Shown here: positions 45,282-57,400 of the stretch, piece by piece
Numbering within the stretch: position 1 is the stretch's first letter
How the letters are laid out: each line of letters opens with the position of its first letter
DNA from: Moniliella sp. 'wahieum'
Lineage: Eukaryota; Basidiomycota; Moniliellomycetes; Moniliellales; Moniliellaceae
Assembly: GCA_003971905.1 (NCBI GenBank)
Contig: RSEE01000082.1
Coordinates: forward strand, 62,001-126,000
Direction: 5' to 3'
Length of the DNA stretch: 64,000 nt
Notes under the pieces: generated by a model
Databases searched by the model: none
Seen by the model: only the letters and a program-made list of their open reading frames with translations
Told to the model about the DNA's origin: nothing
Program-made: the position numbers and the translations under genes

Positions 45282-48028
45282 CTAGAACGCGGCGCGAAGC
45301 GCGTTCCCATTGGGGAAAAACGTGTTGTTCCAGACCAGAACTTTTTCCATGGTATCGCCGTAGTCGTTCTGGGGCCCAAGTTTTCCCAGGTGATGGAGGA
45401 AGCGGGTAAAGCGGGAGTAAGTGCCATCTGTACCATACGCCATGCCCGCGAGAAGGCTGCACAAAGCGAAGTTCCCACGGAAGCGGCGGCAGAGAGAATG
45501 TAATTCATCCTGTCGACAACGAATCCAGAGATTTTGTTTAGAGAAGAGAGTTATAGCCACAGTCATCCCAGGAACAATACAAAGGGAAGAGAGAATAGTG
45601 GACGTACGCAATCCAATAATTCAACTGCCGACGACGAGAGAACAGTAGGTGAGTGACAGCCCCCAGAAAAACCAGGAGGTCCAGCAAATCGTTGCAAAAA
45701 ATGCCAATTGCGATACACCACAAAGAAGAGCGGCCAATGGATCGAGCGGAGGTGAGCAGCGTGATTCAAGTGGGGCGAAACCCGTCCGGCAAGGTGCACG
45801 AGCAGTGGCGCGACTGCGCCAATAAGGAAAAAGTACAGAGTCCACTGGTATTGACGTAGGAAGCCGTTCTTGTGAAGCCCGACGCCAGTCCAATATTTGG
45901 GATCGTACAAACCTGTAAACCGCTGGTCGGCCTCGGTGGAGATCGTCAGCGATCGGAACTCCACCCCACCCAGATTCCACTTTGCAACACTGAGCAGGCC
46001 ATTTGGGTTCCCACGAGTACAAAGAAGGTCGTTCGTGGTGGGATCTTAAAATAGACTGCCAGTTTGGAGCAGCCACAGTAGAGCATGGTTTGGATGGTCC
46101 CTGCGCAGCACATCTGAAAGAGCGGCAGGATGGTCGTGTGCCCAGGCAGAGAAGCACTAGCAATCAACGTCGCCAAGTGCTCCACACACTTCAGCTCCAC
46201 CGACGTCCGACCCACCACAATGCCCACTGGCACAATGAAGATTGCAGCGAGCGCCAGGGCAAGCACAATCGCCCACACCGGCACCGACGTTTGGTACACG
46301 TGCACCATGGGGATGGCAAAGACAAAGGCAACCAGTAGCAAACACAGGTACCACCAGGTGGGAAAAGCCGGGTAGCGGGCAAGTTGGCGGGTGTGGGGGT
46401 CAGGCGAATCAGCCACATTGGACACTTTCCACCAGCGGCGTAGGTCGCCGCCATGGAAAAGCGGGGTGTGCACGAGCAAGGCGGTACATGCGGCATAGGA
46501 AAACGCCCAAGTCATGACGATTGTGGCGGAAAAGTATCCCTGGGGTGGGTCGGGTGAATCAAATTGGGGAGGATCTAGATACATGTCTTGGGGCAAGGAG
46601 TTGTAAACATGTTGGTGGTGTTCAGCGGTGGGTGCCAATACACGTTGCCAAGGGCATAGGGAAGGCAGGCCGCTAGGTTCCGGTTGGTGAAAAGATCGGG
46701 AGGGCAATGACCCACATGGCAACGACGAAGCCACAAAATACGTTGACCAGCGCGCCCCACGGGACGATCAAGGGTGAACTCAACGCTGTGATCACTGAAG
46801 TCCAGTCTAGGCACCAAAATGACCAGCCCATACCACCCGTCCCATCAAACAATAGATTGACCGCAAAGTTGGACGGAGCAATCCAAGTCGGCCACTCAAA
46901 TTTCTCAGAGGTGGATAGAGGAATAATGGGATCCAGTTCCACACGAAGAAGACCGTTGCCACAATCCAGAAAACGCTTCGACGGTTCCAGTTGCCACGCC
47001 GAACCCCGTGTAAGGCCGTCAACATTGCACTCGTCTGAAGCTGCTGAGGATAAAGCAGCTCACCAGGCCAAATGAGAAGACGTGTGGCAAGACCGGCCAA
47101 GGCAAATCCAAAGAATGGGGTCGAGAGATAGATAAGAAAGAGGAATCCGGATGGGAATGGCTATCTTCTTTTGTGCCACCATGAGTCGCTGCAGCCATTC
47201 CGGCCAAGTATTGCAAGGTCAGGTTGGGGCCCATCGCGACCGCAGCGACGATGGTGCAGATCCTGTACGCGAACGTGTCAGCCAGCGCTCTCCTTTCCTG
47301 TAACGTCAACGTCTCGGAAGATGGGACGCACGTATGTTCCTTGAGGTTGAAAGGGCCCGGGTTGAGGAACCAAGCCAGGGGCCAGTGGGATGGGTACGGT
47401 ATTTTCGATAGCGCAAAACCCAAACCGTAGGTGAATGGCTGTACTAACACCGCACTTGTAGACACAAAGAGTTGTGGGTTGATCCAGGATCCTAGGGTCT
47501 CCATAGCAACGAGGGCGGGTGGTGAGGCCGAGGGCCAGGATAATGGAAAGCATCCAGGTGCGCATCGTGTTTAATGGCATATGGGTCGTCTTCATTAGGC
47601 ACGACGGCACGCACACGCGCATCAGCCAAGTCCAGAACCTTCTCCTCGTCTGTGTCGTTATCATCTCCATTGTTGGCGCCTTCACCCCACTGGTCCGATC
47701 CCCGGTTGTCGTTCGTCGTCGGTCGTGTCCAAGAGTGTTCAACATGTGGACTCAGCAGTGGGTCGTTGTGATACAGCACAGTTCCATGAGCAACGCTGTT
47801 TCTACCCATTTCCGTTGTCTTCCTCGACTGTGGTCGTGGAAGGAAACGGGGTAGTGAAACGGGTAGTCTTCTTGGACGTCGCTTTATTGTTGATGTTATG
47901 CTATCAGTTGTTGGAGGCAGAAGAGAGTCGATGGCATCCAGCGTGGACGGAAGGCCCGAGTCATTGGAAAGTGGGCAGGTCCGTTCCTCATCCGCTTCGT
48001 TGGGCCCGCTCGAGCGTGAATTTGACAT
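45282..48028 (-). CDS. OPT-family oligopeptide transporter, copy 3 (inverted)
   Basis: ATG at 48028 (MSNSRSSGPNEADEE) begins the same hydrophilic N-terminus as copies 1 and 2. The OPT signature block ends at 47332, and an intron (47331-47263, CATAC|GTGCGT...TACAG|GATCTG) follows. Blocks FEWPTWIAPSNFAVNLLFDG, YLDPPQFDSPDPPQGYFSAT, YQWTLYFFLIGAVAPLL and HLRSIHWPLFF are all present. A last intron near 45600-45510 precedes MNYILSAAASVGTSLC. The frame then closes with NGNALRAAF at 45282, probably the authentic C-terminus. Breaks occur near 47870, 47590, 46697 (one T short in FFTN) and 46603 (shared with copy 2). It is closer to copy 2 than to copy 1 in many variable positions. Confidence 0.9.
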
Positions 48029-48480
48029 GATGTCTAGCCTTTTGTTTTTTTGTGGTGTTGGTGTTAGTGATCGGTGTGTTGTTGTGGTGGGTGGTGGTGG
48101 TAGTGAATCACAGTCATTGTGAGTTGAGCTTGCATTTATACTATCAACAGAGAGGTCGTCATTCCGTCTCAGTTCTCAGCTCCGACCCGCAGGTTTTATC
48201 AAGTGCACCCTTCTCATGTTATGTGTGCTCGAGACTCGAGGCGATTAACATCCCAACTGCGCCACAGGGCCGCAGCACCTAGCCGCAGCAGCGCAAAAAC
48301 CCCTAAAGCATATTGGTACGGTCGCTCCCTCTCCTCAGGCCTGAGGCCTGGGGCCTCCCCTATTATTATCCACGCCTCTCTCCACATAAGGGTTAGCTTT
48401 GTCGACTACATAACTCCCCTGTTGCATTGGTTCCGACCAACGTGGATTTGAACTCCTCCTCAAAGTGAATACCGTGTCGC
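48029..48480 (-). promoter_or_regulatory. Upstream region and TATA box of OPT copy 3
   Basis: On the minus strand TATAAAT lies at 48140-48134, 106 bp before the ATG. It is followed by GCAAGCTCAACTCACAATGA, as in copies 1 and 2. Sequence similarity extends to about 48475 (AATACCGT). Confidence 0.7.
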
Positions 48481-48829
48481 GACGCGGGACGCCACCCTTG
48501 AAGGTTCTGACCTGGTGATACTTTGTCCTCAATCGCACTTTTGTCAAATTAGTAGGCCAATCGCATCGCCAACTCGTCAAGACGTTCTGATTTCGGCCGT
48601 TCGTCACCGTATCGGGCAAGCGGTTGTCTGCAATGGCGAATGATGCATGATATATATGATTGTTAGCATGTGCGATTGTAAAAAGGGGTGTTGCCCTTTC
48701 CATCCAGGTTACCCTACGTGGTCCGACGCCCTCTTGACTGATTCCTTTAGCGAATATCCGCCGAGAATGCAGTGACCATATTTTTAAAGAAAGGATGGTC
48801 TTCCGGAGTCAGGGGTCAGATCTCAGAAC
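48481..48829. other. Spacer, no gene recognised
   Basis: Between the OPT copy 3 upstream region and inverted repeat C. The frames here are short. Confidence 0.4.
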
Positions 48830-49145
48830 TCGGAGAATTCAATATATTCAATATATTCAATCACCTTCAAGCTTCAAGCTCCAAGCTTCATCGTCGATCA
48901 TCAAGCTTCAAGCTTCAAGCTTCAAACTGCACCCTTCATCGATCCCACCCACAGGACCTACCCAATACTACCGAATCTGTTCATCGACCTACTAGTGCGT
49001 AACGTGATATTATCCGCATCTCACCTAAGCTAACAGTTAGGATGGACATCAGCGTCGTCCGCGCGTTAATGGATCCGACGATACGTGTGAATGCACATGC
49101 CCCACACTCATCAATATCAACATCAGTTCGTTGACAGAGTGGGTG
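48830..49145 (-). repeat. Repeat C, inverted copy
   Basis: The reverse complement matches 19130-19440, including the CTTGAAG-type minisatellite (48868-48930) and CACCTAAGCTAACAGTTAGG. Confidence 0.8.
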
Positions 49146-49975
49146 AAAGATGCCAGTGATCTGAGTTCTGAGTGTAGCGACGCAAGTATGCCAGAACGCA
49201 AGCGAGACACAACAGTCTCTACGATGCAGACAGCGAATACAGCGGAGAGAGAGAGAGGAGAGTATCGAGTATAAGCGGGAGCGGGATACAGGTGGAGGTA
49301 AGGCAAATACAGGCGTTGCTACAAGAAGAAAACAAAAGCTTCTGAGTAGGCAAGCTAACTGAAGAAGACCTAGCCAGCCACGTGGCAACCAGTGTCCTGT
49401 CCCTCCGGCGTGGCGTGGTAATGCATGAGTACTGAGTACTGAGTAAGGAGGGGCCTGTGTTGAACGTTGACCGGTGACCGGCGACCCCAGCCCATCGAGT
49501 TAACCTGGGGCTGAGCAGGCGCCAACTTGCGTCTCAAGGTTATATGAATACGCAGCGCCCCGGATATATATTGGGTGGTGCACATGGTTAATGCGGATAC
49601 TTTATTCGCACATTTATTCGCACACACATCAGGCATCAGGCCTCAGGCCTCAAGAAGGCTATTAGGGACTGTGGTATGGGACTGTGCCGCGCGGGCTGCA
49701 ATCAGGGTTCGGAGAATGCGGGCCAGGGAGCGACAGTGACCCGCGAGCGGGGGATGAATCGATGAATCCCGGTGTGCAATGGTCCAGCCGACGGCTGCAA
49801 GCGAGAAAAGAGTCGAGGAAGAGCGAAAACAGGAGCGTTTCCAGCTGCGCCCCGCACACGTACGGCAGAGGGTTCGCACGGGGGCTGTGTCCGGAAGCTT
49901 TCCTCCTACGGTGTCACCGACTGCCCTAGTGCGGGATCCCATGCGGGTAGGGTTACATGGCACTCTTCCACCACT
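49146..49975 (-). repeat. Repeat B, inverted copy, with short junction to repeat C
   Basis: 49965-49400 matches 16735-17200 in reverse complement. Only about 250 bp (49146-49399) separate B and C here. At the first locus the Rds1-like gene and its flanks (about 1.9 kb) lie between them. GAGTACTGAGTACTGAGT heptamers are at 49427-49445. Confidence 0.8.
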
Positions 49976-50580
49976 TCCCCACCCTACACTGCTTTGATTG
50001 GTTCCAAGCCGAGGTAAAATGGTGGAGGCAAAAAAAGCCTTTGTTCTGCTACTCTCCTCCCTTCATGCCAGAAGGTGGTGGAGTAACTAGTAACTAGTCA
50101 TTGAGTACTAAGTAATTGTGCATTCCTATACATTGTAGTCATATCATTACAGAGCTTTTAAGACTGGGACAAAGAAACGCTGCGCCAAAGACCGGGGAAA
50201 CCGCTTCCGCATCGACCTCATCGATCATCGGGCGTGTGTTGTTATTGTTGGCACCAAGCCTGATTAGGAAACCATAGGAACTGTTAAGGGTTCCGCGCGG
50301 TTACGTTCGACCTGAAACGGTTCTGATCCAAGCTAAGGCCCGCCTGCTCTGCATTGCCCAGTAGTCGAGGTCGGCTGGCCTAAACAAGGTCGCCATGTGT
50401 CCGGTATCTTTGCGACGACTGTCACCCCGTCGTCACTTACTTTACCTTTTTCTATTGCGCCTGCGGCAACCAAACCCTCTTTTGACACATCTTCCTTTCT
50501 ACACCCCTATAGGACCTCCAAGGGATTGTACCCCTTAATCCCCCCGGGGCCCGCCCGTGTGACATTATTATAGGCGACGT
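49976..50580 (-). repeat. Retroelement tail and dispersed-element fragments
   Basis: On the minus strand GCGCAGCGTTTCTTTGTCCC, then AGTCTTAAAAGCTCTGTAAT (50193-50147), is a diverged copy of the 3' tail. The segment 50556-50508 matches 43469-43505 inverted. No gene is seen. Confidence 0.55.
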
Positions 50581-50859
50581 GAGGCCTGAGGACCCATGGC
50601 GATGGAGCTCCATGCTCGATTGCATATTGATGGAAGTGCTAGTGATCTGATCGATGATCCAAGATCCAGGATCAGCACGATCGACAGGATCATCGCTCTT
50701 TTTTCCCTGTTCCGGGTCCCACTCGCCCGCTTCCTTTGCCCATCTCAAACCCGAGCCTGGGGCCCCACATCCGGGCCGCAGGCGGCACGCGGCAGGCGCC
50801 ACATGGAGGTCACGTGATGTGGTACGCCCAGTCATCGATCATCGCTAGCAGACGCGTGA

Positions 50860-51253
50860 TGGTGTGCCCACCACAACTGGTCACCGGTCACTCCACCCTC
50901 CTCCTCCTCCTGCTCTTGCGCACCACCTCCACAGCCCCCCCCTCTCCCGCAATATCCACCTACCAGTACGTTCGGCGCCGCCGCTGCAATCCAAGGAGCA
51001 ATCCAAGGAGCGATCCAACGAGCAATCCAACGAGCAATCCAACGAGCAATCCAAGGAGCACATGCAATCCAAGTATGGTTGTTCGGGCAGCTGGCCGCGT
51101 TGCGCCGCCCCGCCCCCAGCTTGTCAGACGCTGAGCGCGAGCTTGAGTGCGAGCTTGAGCCCGAGCCCGATCCTGAGCACGGAACGGAGCTGGCGCCCAA
51201 ACGCAGAGCCCGAGCCCAAAGCGCAATGCGTTGCTGGGCACCGTTGTGGCCAC
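50860..51253 (+). other. Possible small gene, convergent to the DUF3405 gene; 12-bp repeat
   Basis: At 50993-51062 the 12-bp unit AATCCAACGAGC (with AATCCAAGGAGC variants) is repeated about six times. After it a plus-strand frame carries an acidic helical stretch (LSDAERELECELEPEPDPEH) followed by LAPKRRARAQSAM. The frame looks coding, but I find no start, signal or family and cannot name it. Confidence 0.25.
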
Positions 51254-53517
51254 TTATCTTCCTGCCTGGGTACCGATTAGTCTACCCTTTTGATCGGGTG
51301 CAACAGGGCTGGTTGGCGACAGGAGGCAGGGTTGTCGCGCCAGACCTTGTAGATTTCCTTGGCATGAAGCGCATTGTAATAGTAACTGCTTTGGAACTGA
51401 AACTTTTTCCCCGCCAGCACGCGAATAAAACGCTTTCTTGTTGATCGTTTGTTCCAACGTGTGCGGTCGCCAGAGGTGGTGGAAGTAGATCGGGTGCGGG
51501 GTCGCAACACCCTTGAAGGGCAAGGCGAGCGTATGGGTGAACCCGGCCTCGGTTAAAACGAAGTAAATTTGCTCATGGGCAATTGCGAGTGGAGAACCAA
51601 GGTAGGTGGATAGGCTTCGCACGTGCAACGATTTTTTCGCTTCGGCATTCACCACGTTCATCGCCTTGAGCAGCTCGCGCGACAGACGTACATTCGTCCC
51701 GATCGACGCGCGACGCGGCGTCCGCGCTCCCAGTGGATAATTCGCCACGTCGTACTCCCAAAACCAGCCTGATCCTGGGATCAAACAGCGGAGCGAGCGT
51801 GATCAGGTCGGCTTCCGCCCCGGCTCCAGGCACCCAGTCGGGATGCGCTTCTTCCGCGGCCCATTCTCCGCCGCCGGGCGGTAAGTGGTCAGGTCGAGGC
51901 GCTTGTTGTTGGTGCGGGGTGCGCAGGTGCGGATCCCATCGTTGTTCCGATGCCGGCTCCCCGCGCACGTACCATGTCTTGTACTTGTCCATCCCCACGT
52001 CCAACGGTTCGTGCCGAGCAAACCTTCGATGCCTTGGAAAAACGTGTGATAATGTCCAGCGAGCGCACGTCCAGTTCCCAGTTCCACACAAAGTCGTACT
52101 CCATGTGACGGAGGTAGAACTTTTGCACCGGCATAAAGCAGCTGCGGTAAGACGTTTGCGCATCCATCTTGTCCAGGTACTGTCCGCCAGGCCTGGGTAC
52201 AACGTTCGCATCTCGTTTTCGCTCCAAAACTCAACCAGCGACCAAAACTCAATCGGTACCTCTTTCCGCAACAGCTCCAACCGGTCCGCCTCCGACGTAA
52301 ATACCGCCGCCGTCGCATTCTTCACCTCGACCAGGATCCGCACATCTTTCCGCACACACACGTTCCTCGACGCGTGCGGCGTCCAGTACCCGACCCCACG
52401 CGCGGGGGAATGGCCACAGTTCAATCCCCCTTCTACAAGCAGCGCGCGCACATTCAACACATCGTCTTCCCGCCACGCAAACCCTTCGTACGCACGCAAC
52501 ACAATCGCATCCGCTCGTCCGCCCTACGCACCGAGGGACGCACACCCGCCTCCGCAGCTGGCCGCGCAGGGTGCACACGTCGGTACGCCGTCGCAGTGCG
52601 GTGCGGTTGTAACACTCGTCCAGTAACGAACGCCAGTGCGGGTAGGACGATGGACCCAGTACTTCGGCCCGCCGGTTTTGGCGGTACAGACGACGACGTA
52701 GGATGGCTTCCCAACGCCGGTTGCCGGGATCTTTGCGCGAATCCGTACCCATCGTAGGGGGCGGTGTAGCCCACGCAAGGCATCGTACCCAAACTCTTCT
52801 CTTCCCGCGCATCTTCCTCGTCCCACACGCGTACCAGCGACTGTAGGTGCGCTACCTGTCCTGTGTCTGCGCCTGCGCCGGATTCTGCTTCGGTTGCGCG
52901 CCCGCATGCACGTGCCCCGTGCTGGGCGGCCAGGCAATGGGGTAGCACCCCGCTCGGATACGGGCAGGCGGACACAGCACCCACATTGGGATTGGTGTAG
53001 ATGCCAAATCGGGCTTGGTACGTGGTGCACTGCTCGGCACGTTGGCCTAGCAACCGATGGTCCCCGATCGCCGGACTGGGGTGCTGAGGAAGGCGTGTCG
53101 TACGTGGCGGTGGGGCGTAGGCGAACGGCACGCCCAAGGGACCGGGACAAGATGCGCTCCACGCGTCAGGTGCGGCCGAGAAGTTAGTCGCAGACACAGG
53201 CACAGGCGGGATGGAGGGTAGGGCAGAGGTAGGATCGACGCGCGGGTAGGTGAGGAAGCGCCAGGCAGTAAAGGTTTCGCCTTGTAGGTCTTGATGGTGA
53301 GGACGATGGTGAGGGTGAGGAGGAGGGCGGCCCACCAGAAGCGGAGGAAGGCGAGGAGGGAGAGACGGAGGAGAGCGGGAGGCGGTGGGGGCGGCGAGGT
53401 CGTGCAGCCGGCGGCGTGGGGGGGGGGAGCGGAGGAGGGGGGGGGGGTGCTTGGGGGGGCGGTGGGGGTAGTGCGGGGGCGCGGGGGCGGCGGGGCGAAG
53501 GCGGCGGAGGGGCGCAT
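51254..53517 (-). CDS. DUF3405-family type II membrane protein (putative glycosyltransferase-like)
   Basis: ATG at 53517 gives a proline-rich cytoplasmic tail, then a membrane anchor (RFWWAALLLTLTIVLTI). The luminal part follows the family pattern: CPGPLGVPFAYAPPPRT, SPAIGDHRLLGQRAEQCTTY, AYEGFAWREDDVLNVRALLV, DRLELLRKEVPIEFW and YDFVWNWELDVRSLDIITRF. Then come EADLITLAPLFDP, and near the end PRRASIGTNVRLSRELLKAM and ATPHPIYFHHLWRP. The WNWE.D.R and EADLI..PLFDP blocks are hallmarks of this fungal family, whose biochemical activity is not established. Like Stealth it probably works in the secretory pathway. It is frame-broken at several points; the last conserved residues lie near 51480. Confidence 0.82.
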
Positions 53518-54400
53518 GGGGCAGGCGGAGGTGGGGGAGTGGGGAGCCCCGGCGCGGTTGGGGTAATAGAGCGAAGAACAGAGCGAAGAGCAGCCAACAC
53601 TGCGTCTGAGTACTCAGTCCACCACTCGTCCCTGTGCTTAATCGCAGCCAACCCAGCAGCGCGCGAGCGGCACACTAGGGTTGCCGCCACGCTGCGCTGT
53701 TTCAATTTCATGTCCCCGCCTGAAACTTGCAGGGGGATGGCTTAAACGACACCTGCCCCAGCACTGCTCTGTGCCTCCTACGCGCCTAGCCACCCTCCTG
53801 CCATCTCTCTCGCGCGCCCCCCATAACCCACCTCCTCTGCCGTGCGCGCCATGCGCCCGCCGTCCCCACCCATCCGCACTGGGCGGTCTACACGCCCCTC
53901 CGCCCGCAGCAGCAGCAGCCCGCACACGTCGGCGGCGAGCCCCGCCCCGCCTCTGGCAGCCGCCGCCCGGCTATACCACTCTGTCCTGCGCCCGCACCCG
54001 CCCCCCGGCAACACACCTCGCCCACCCGGCCGCCCCCCCAAACACCGCCCGCCCACGCCGCCCTAACCACCACAGCACAAACGACCCCGCGCTTCTCCTC
54101 CTCCACAACAGCCGTCCCAACCCATCCCTCCCGCCCCGATTCCAACCAGCCTTCTCCTTTCCTGGCCCCACACCCATCAGGCAGTCCCACCACATAGCGA
54201 GTACGTGCTGCCCCATGACTATATGCACCCTTTCTAGTCTCTCATCGCTTCGGCTTGCGGCATTATATGCCGCATGTTTTGAGTGGTAGCAATGGTGTTT
54301 TAGGGGTTTGATTTGGGGTGTGTGCTGACCTTCTCCCCCCCCCCGCCTACCAGTCAGTACGCCGCACATTATTATCGCTTTGGGAGCCACACGCCGACAG
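53518..54400. promoter_or_regulatory. Divergent promoter region between the DUF3405 and ISWI-subunit genes
   Basis: GC-rich with long G runs (53418-53445, 53470-53500) and C runs. Plus-strand frames are proline-rich and may include the unresolved 5' end of the ISWI-subunit gene. Confidence 0.4.
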
Positions 54401-57400
54401 GTGTTGGTGCGCTTGTTTGCCCAACCCTCCCACCAGCACTCGCCTCCCCCTGCCGTCGGCTTCCCCCACGACGAAGAGCCCACCACGCACGCTGGCCATC
54501 CCCTCACCACCCACTTCCCACCCGCGTTGGCGCTACGCGTCATCCACTCGCTCCAGGACTGGGTCGGCCCCGGCCCTGCACCCCACCCTCCTCTCTCCTT
54601 CCCACACCTCTGCCCCCAGCCTCCAGTACTCAGGTGGCAGGGTGGACCCAGGCTGTATACGATCGCTTTCAGCACCGCTTTTTTGAATCGGAGCGCGTTC
54701 TCGTCCAAGTACCGGGGGGCAGCAATACGACGCATATATCCAGCGTGTCTTTCCCCGCGCGAGCTCGTGTGGGACCAACATCGCGTTTCGATACTGCCTG
54801 CCGTTCTAGCCAGCGTTCAAAGGCGGAAGAGAACCAGAACAAGAAGAAGCAACGGTCGGGGTCCGTCCTCGCTCTCTCGTCCTACTTCTGTTAGTCTACC
54901 TACTCCCAAGTTTGTTCAAGCCATCGTCGCTTCGTCTTCCTCCCTGCCAGCTCCGCACGCCCAGTATGTTCCTCCAATTGGCCCACTGCCGCATGGACCA
55001 GCGCGGCGCACGTACCCACATTATCGGACACCGCGGACGATGTGGTTCATGTAGGAACTTTCCTAGCCTTGGATGCAGCCGTGGCAGAGAAGCTAATAGA
55101 TCCGGTCAATGAGTACCTCTATACCGTCCACTTGGTCCCGCCGCCGCCATCGTCTCACCCGTCTCAGCCACCTCTCCCCATCCCATGGCCACAGTTCTTA
55201 CACCAAGCCACCCCAACCCCGGCTCAGTATATGCTGGTTCGCGCGACCCAGTGCGCAAGCATCCACCATTCCTGGTCCCTGGCTTCGCCCCAGACGTTCC
55301 TCCAGAACTTGGTCGCAGTCCGTGGGGGAACGGGAACGCACCACCACCACTCCTCCCTCCGCTTGTCGTGCCACAAGACACTATGCGCGCAGGACATTGT
55401 GCTCCCTATTGGGTGCCTTGGCCTGCGCTTCGGATGGACCCGCCCATGGCCCTTTTGCTACGGTGATACGGACGGGCAGGACCAGGGTCACTGGGTCAGT
55501 GTGCGCCTGCTGCTTCTCGTATTTCTCGCTCGGTCTCGGTACAGGGACAGGGACAGGTCGCTCGGTCAGACCAGCAGGGAGAACAGCAGAGGGCGAACAA
55601 GAGGAAGAGGAAGAGAGGGAGGGAAGAAGAAGAAGAGGAAGGCCCCGCATTCAAACGGGCTCGAACAGACGGCCGGCATCCATGTCGTCCTGCTCCAACG
55701 GCCCTCGCGACAACAAAGCCACAAGATCCAGACTAGCTACGAATGAGCCAAGTTCTGACCGCGCCTCGGTCGTACCACTCCTACTACCCCCGCGGCGCTC
55801 CGTTCCCGCTCTCTTCTCTTTCTTCCCCTGTGAGCCCGGACGGATCTCTTCCCCCTCCCTCGAGCGACGTGGCCCCACCGTGATCGACCAGCTGAGAACC
55901 CGGCGCTGGATGACTTGATCCCACGCCGCTCCCTCGAGCAACTGGACCAAGCTGCGCAAGCGCAAGTAGCTCAGCACTATGCTTCTTGGGCTGTGCAAGA
56001 GAACGTGCGCAGAATGGAACGGCGCATACCGTTAGCCAAGGATACCACGTTCCCCCCTGGAAGATTTGGATGTGCTGGATACCCTCCGGACGTGTCTCTG
56101 ATTCTGAGCCCACCAGCACCAGTAACCGCACGAGCGATGGCACGAACAAGCTCACGAGCAAAACCACGAATGACAGGATTATACCTCTAGAGTGACCGAC
56201 CAACGGCATCATCAGCAACCCGCACCACGTTTGCTTCCGCTGCTTCGTCGTAGACCACCCGGCCTTGGCCGCGTGTTTGTCCCTCCCGCCGCATCCCCCT
56301 GCACTTGTCCCTGCCTGCCCTGCCGTTGCACCAGCGGTAGATGAACAAGGTGCCGGAACTTCCATCCTCTTTCACCCGAACCAGCTTGAAAATGTACGGT
56401 TTGCCTCGCCTCGGACGCATACCCAACCTGGCATCCAGGTCACGGGCACGATGCGATGCCATTGCCACAGCCACGGCAATGAAGGTGGCTCGGCGGTGGC
56501 GAGGCCGGAGGTGGTGAGGTTTGTGCAGGGAAAGAGCAAGAGGAGAAAACGGAGCAAGAGGAGGACATGACGCCTTCGTCGAGGAAAATGACCGTTTCTA
56601 CTGTGGTGGTGAGCAGCCCTACCCCTTCGAGCGGAACCCACCTCGTCCCACAACGCACCCTAAGCAAATCGCCCCCCTCCCACCACGACCAAGATGGGTA
56701 CGATCGGTACTTGAGCCAGCTGACCATCGGAATTCCAAGCGTATTCATCTCTGGCACCGACTGCATGCGTGCGCGCCTCTTCTCCATTGACCCGTTACGC
56801 TCGATGACTTCATGCGCTTGCAGATAGGGTGCAGGCGCGGCGACGCCGCAGAGTGGCGGTACGCATGCGGGCTTGCATGTGCATGTGCCTGCCGGACCGA
56901 AGGCAGGAGAGGGACCAGGAGCCGAAAAGCGGAAGGCAAACAAGGGGAAGAAGGGCAAGAGGAAGAAGGAAACGGATGTCCTTCTTTCCAAGGGAGGGTA
57001 CTGCCTCTTTTGGCTCGCACCTAGATCCCCCCGCTTCTCGTCGAAGTTCATGCCGGATTGCTCAACTGTCTCATCCGTGATCGTCGCCATGGCAGAGCCA
57101 ACCAGGGGCCCAACCAGTGACCCATCCTGGCGCCAAGCCAGCGTGCAGAGGGTGGAAAAGTCGATGGTCAAACCGTTGGCCAATAAGTCGGTGACCCTGC
57201 CCCCTTGTCCTTGGGCAAGGAGATCCCAGCGAGCCGGATTGTCCTTGGCAAGGAGATCCCAGCGAGCCGGAGAGGTACTCGTGCCAGAGTACCAAGGCCC
57301 GTGCCAGATGTGCAAGGAATAATCCAGATGTCTCAACTGACTGCCCAGGAAGACCGGGGAGACGAGCTGGACTTGGCAGAGGTGGGGAACAAGGAACGGG

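Noticed and set aside
56440-57336. 298-codon minus-strand open frame as a gene
   Set aside because: Conserved DDT-like peptides lie on the plus strand across the same interval; the minus frame shows no conserved feature.
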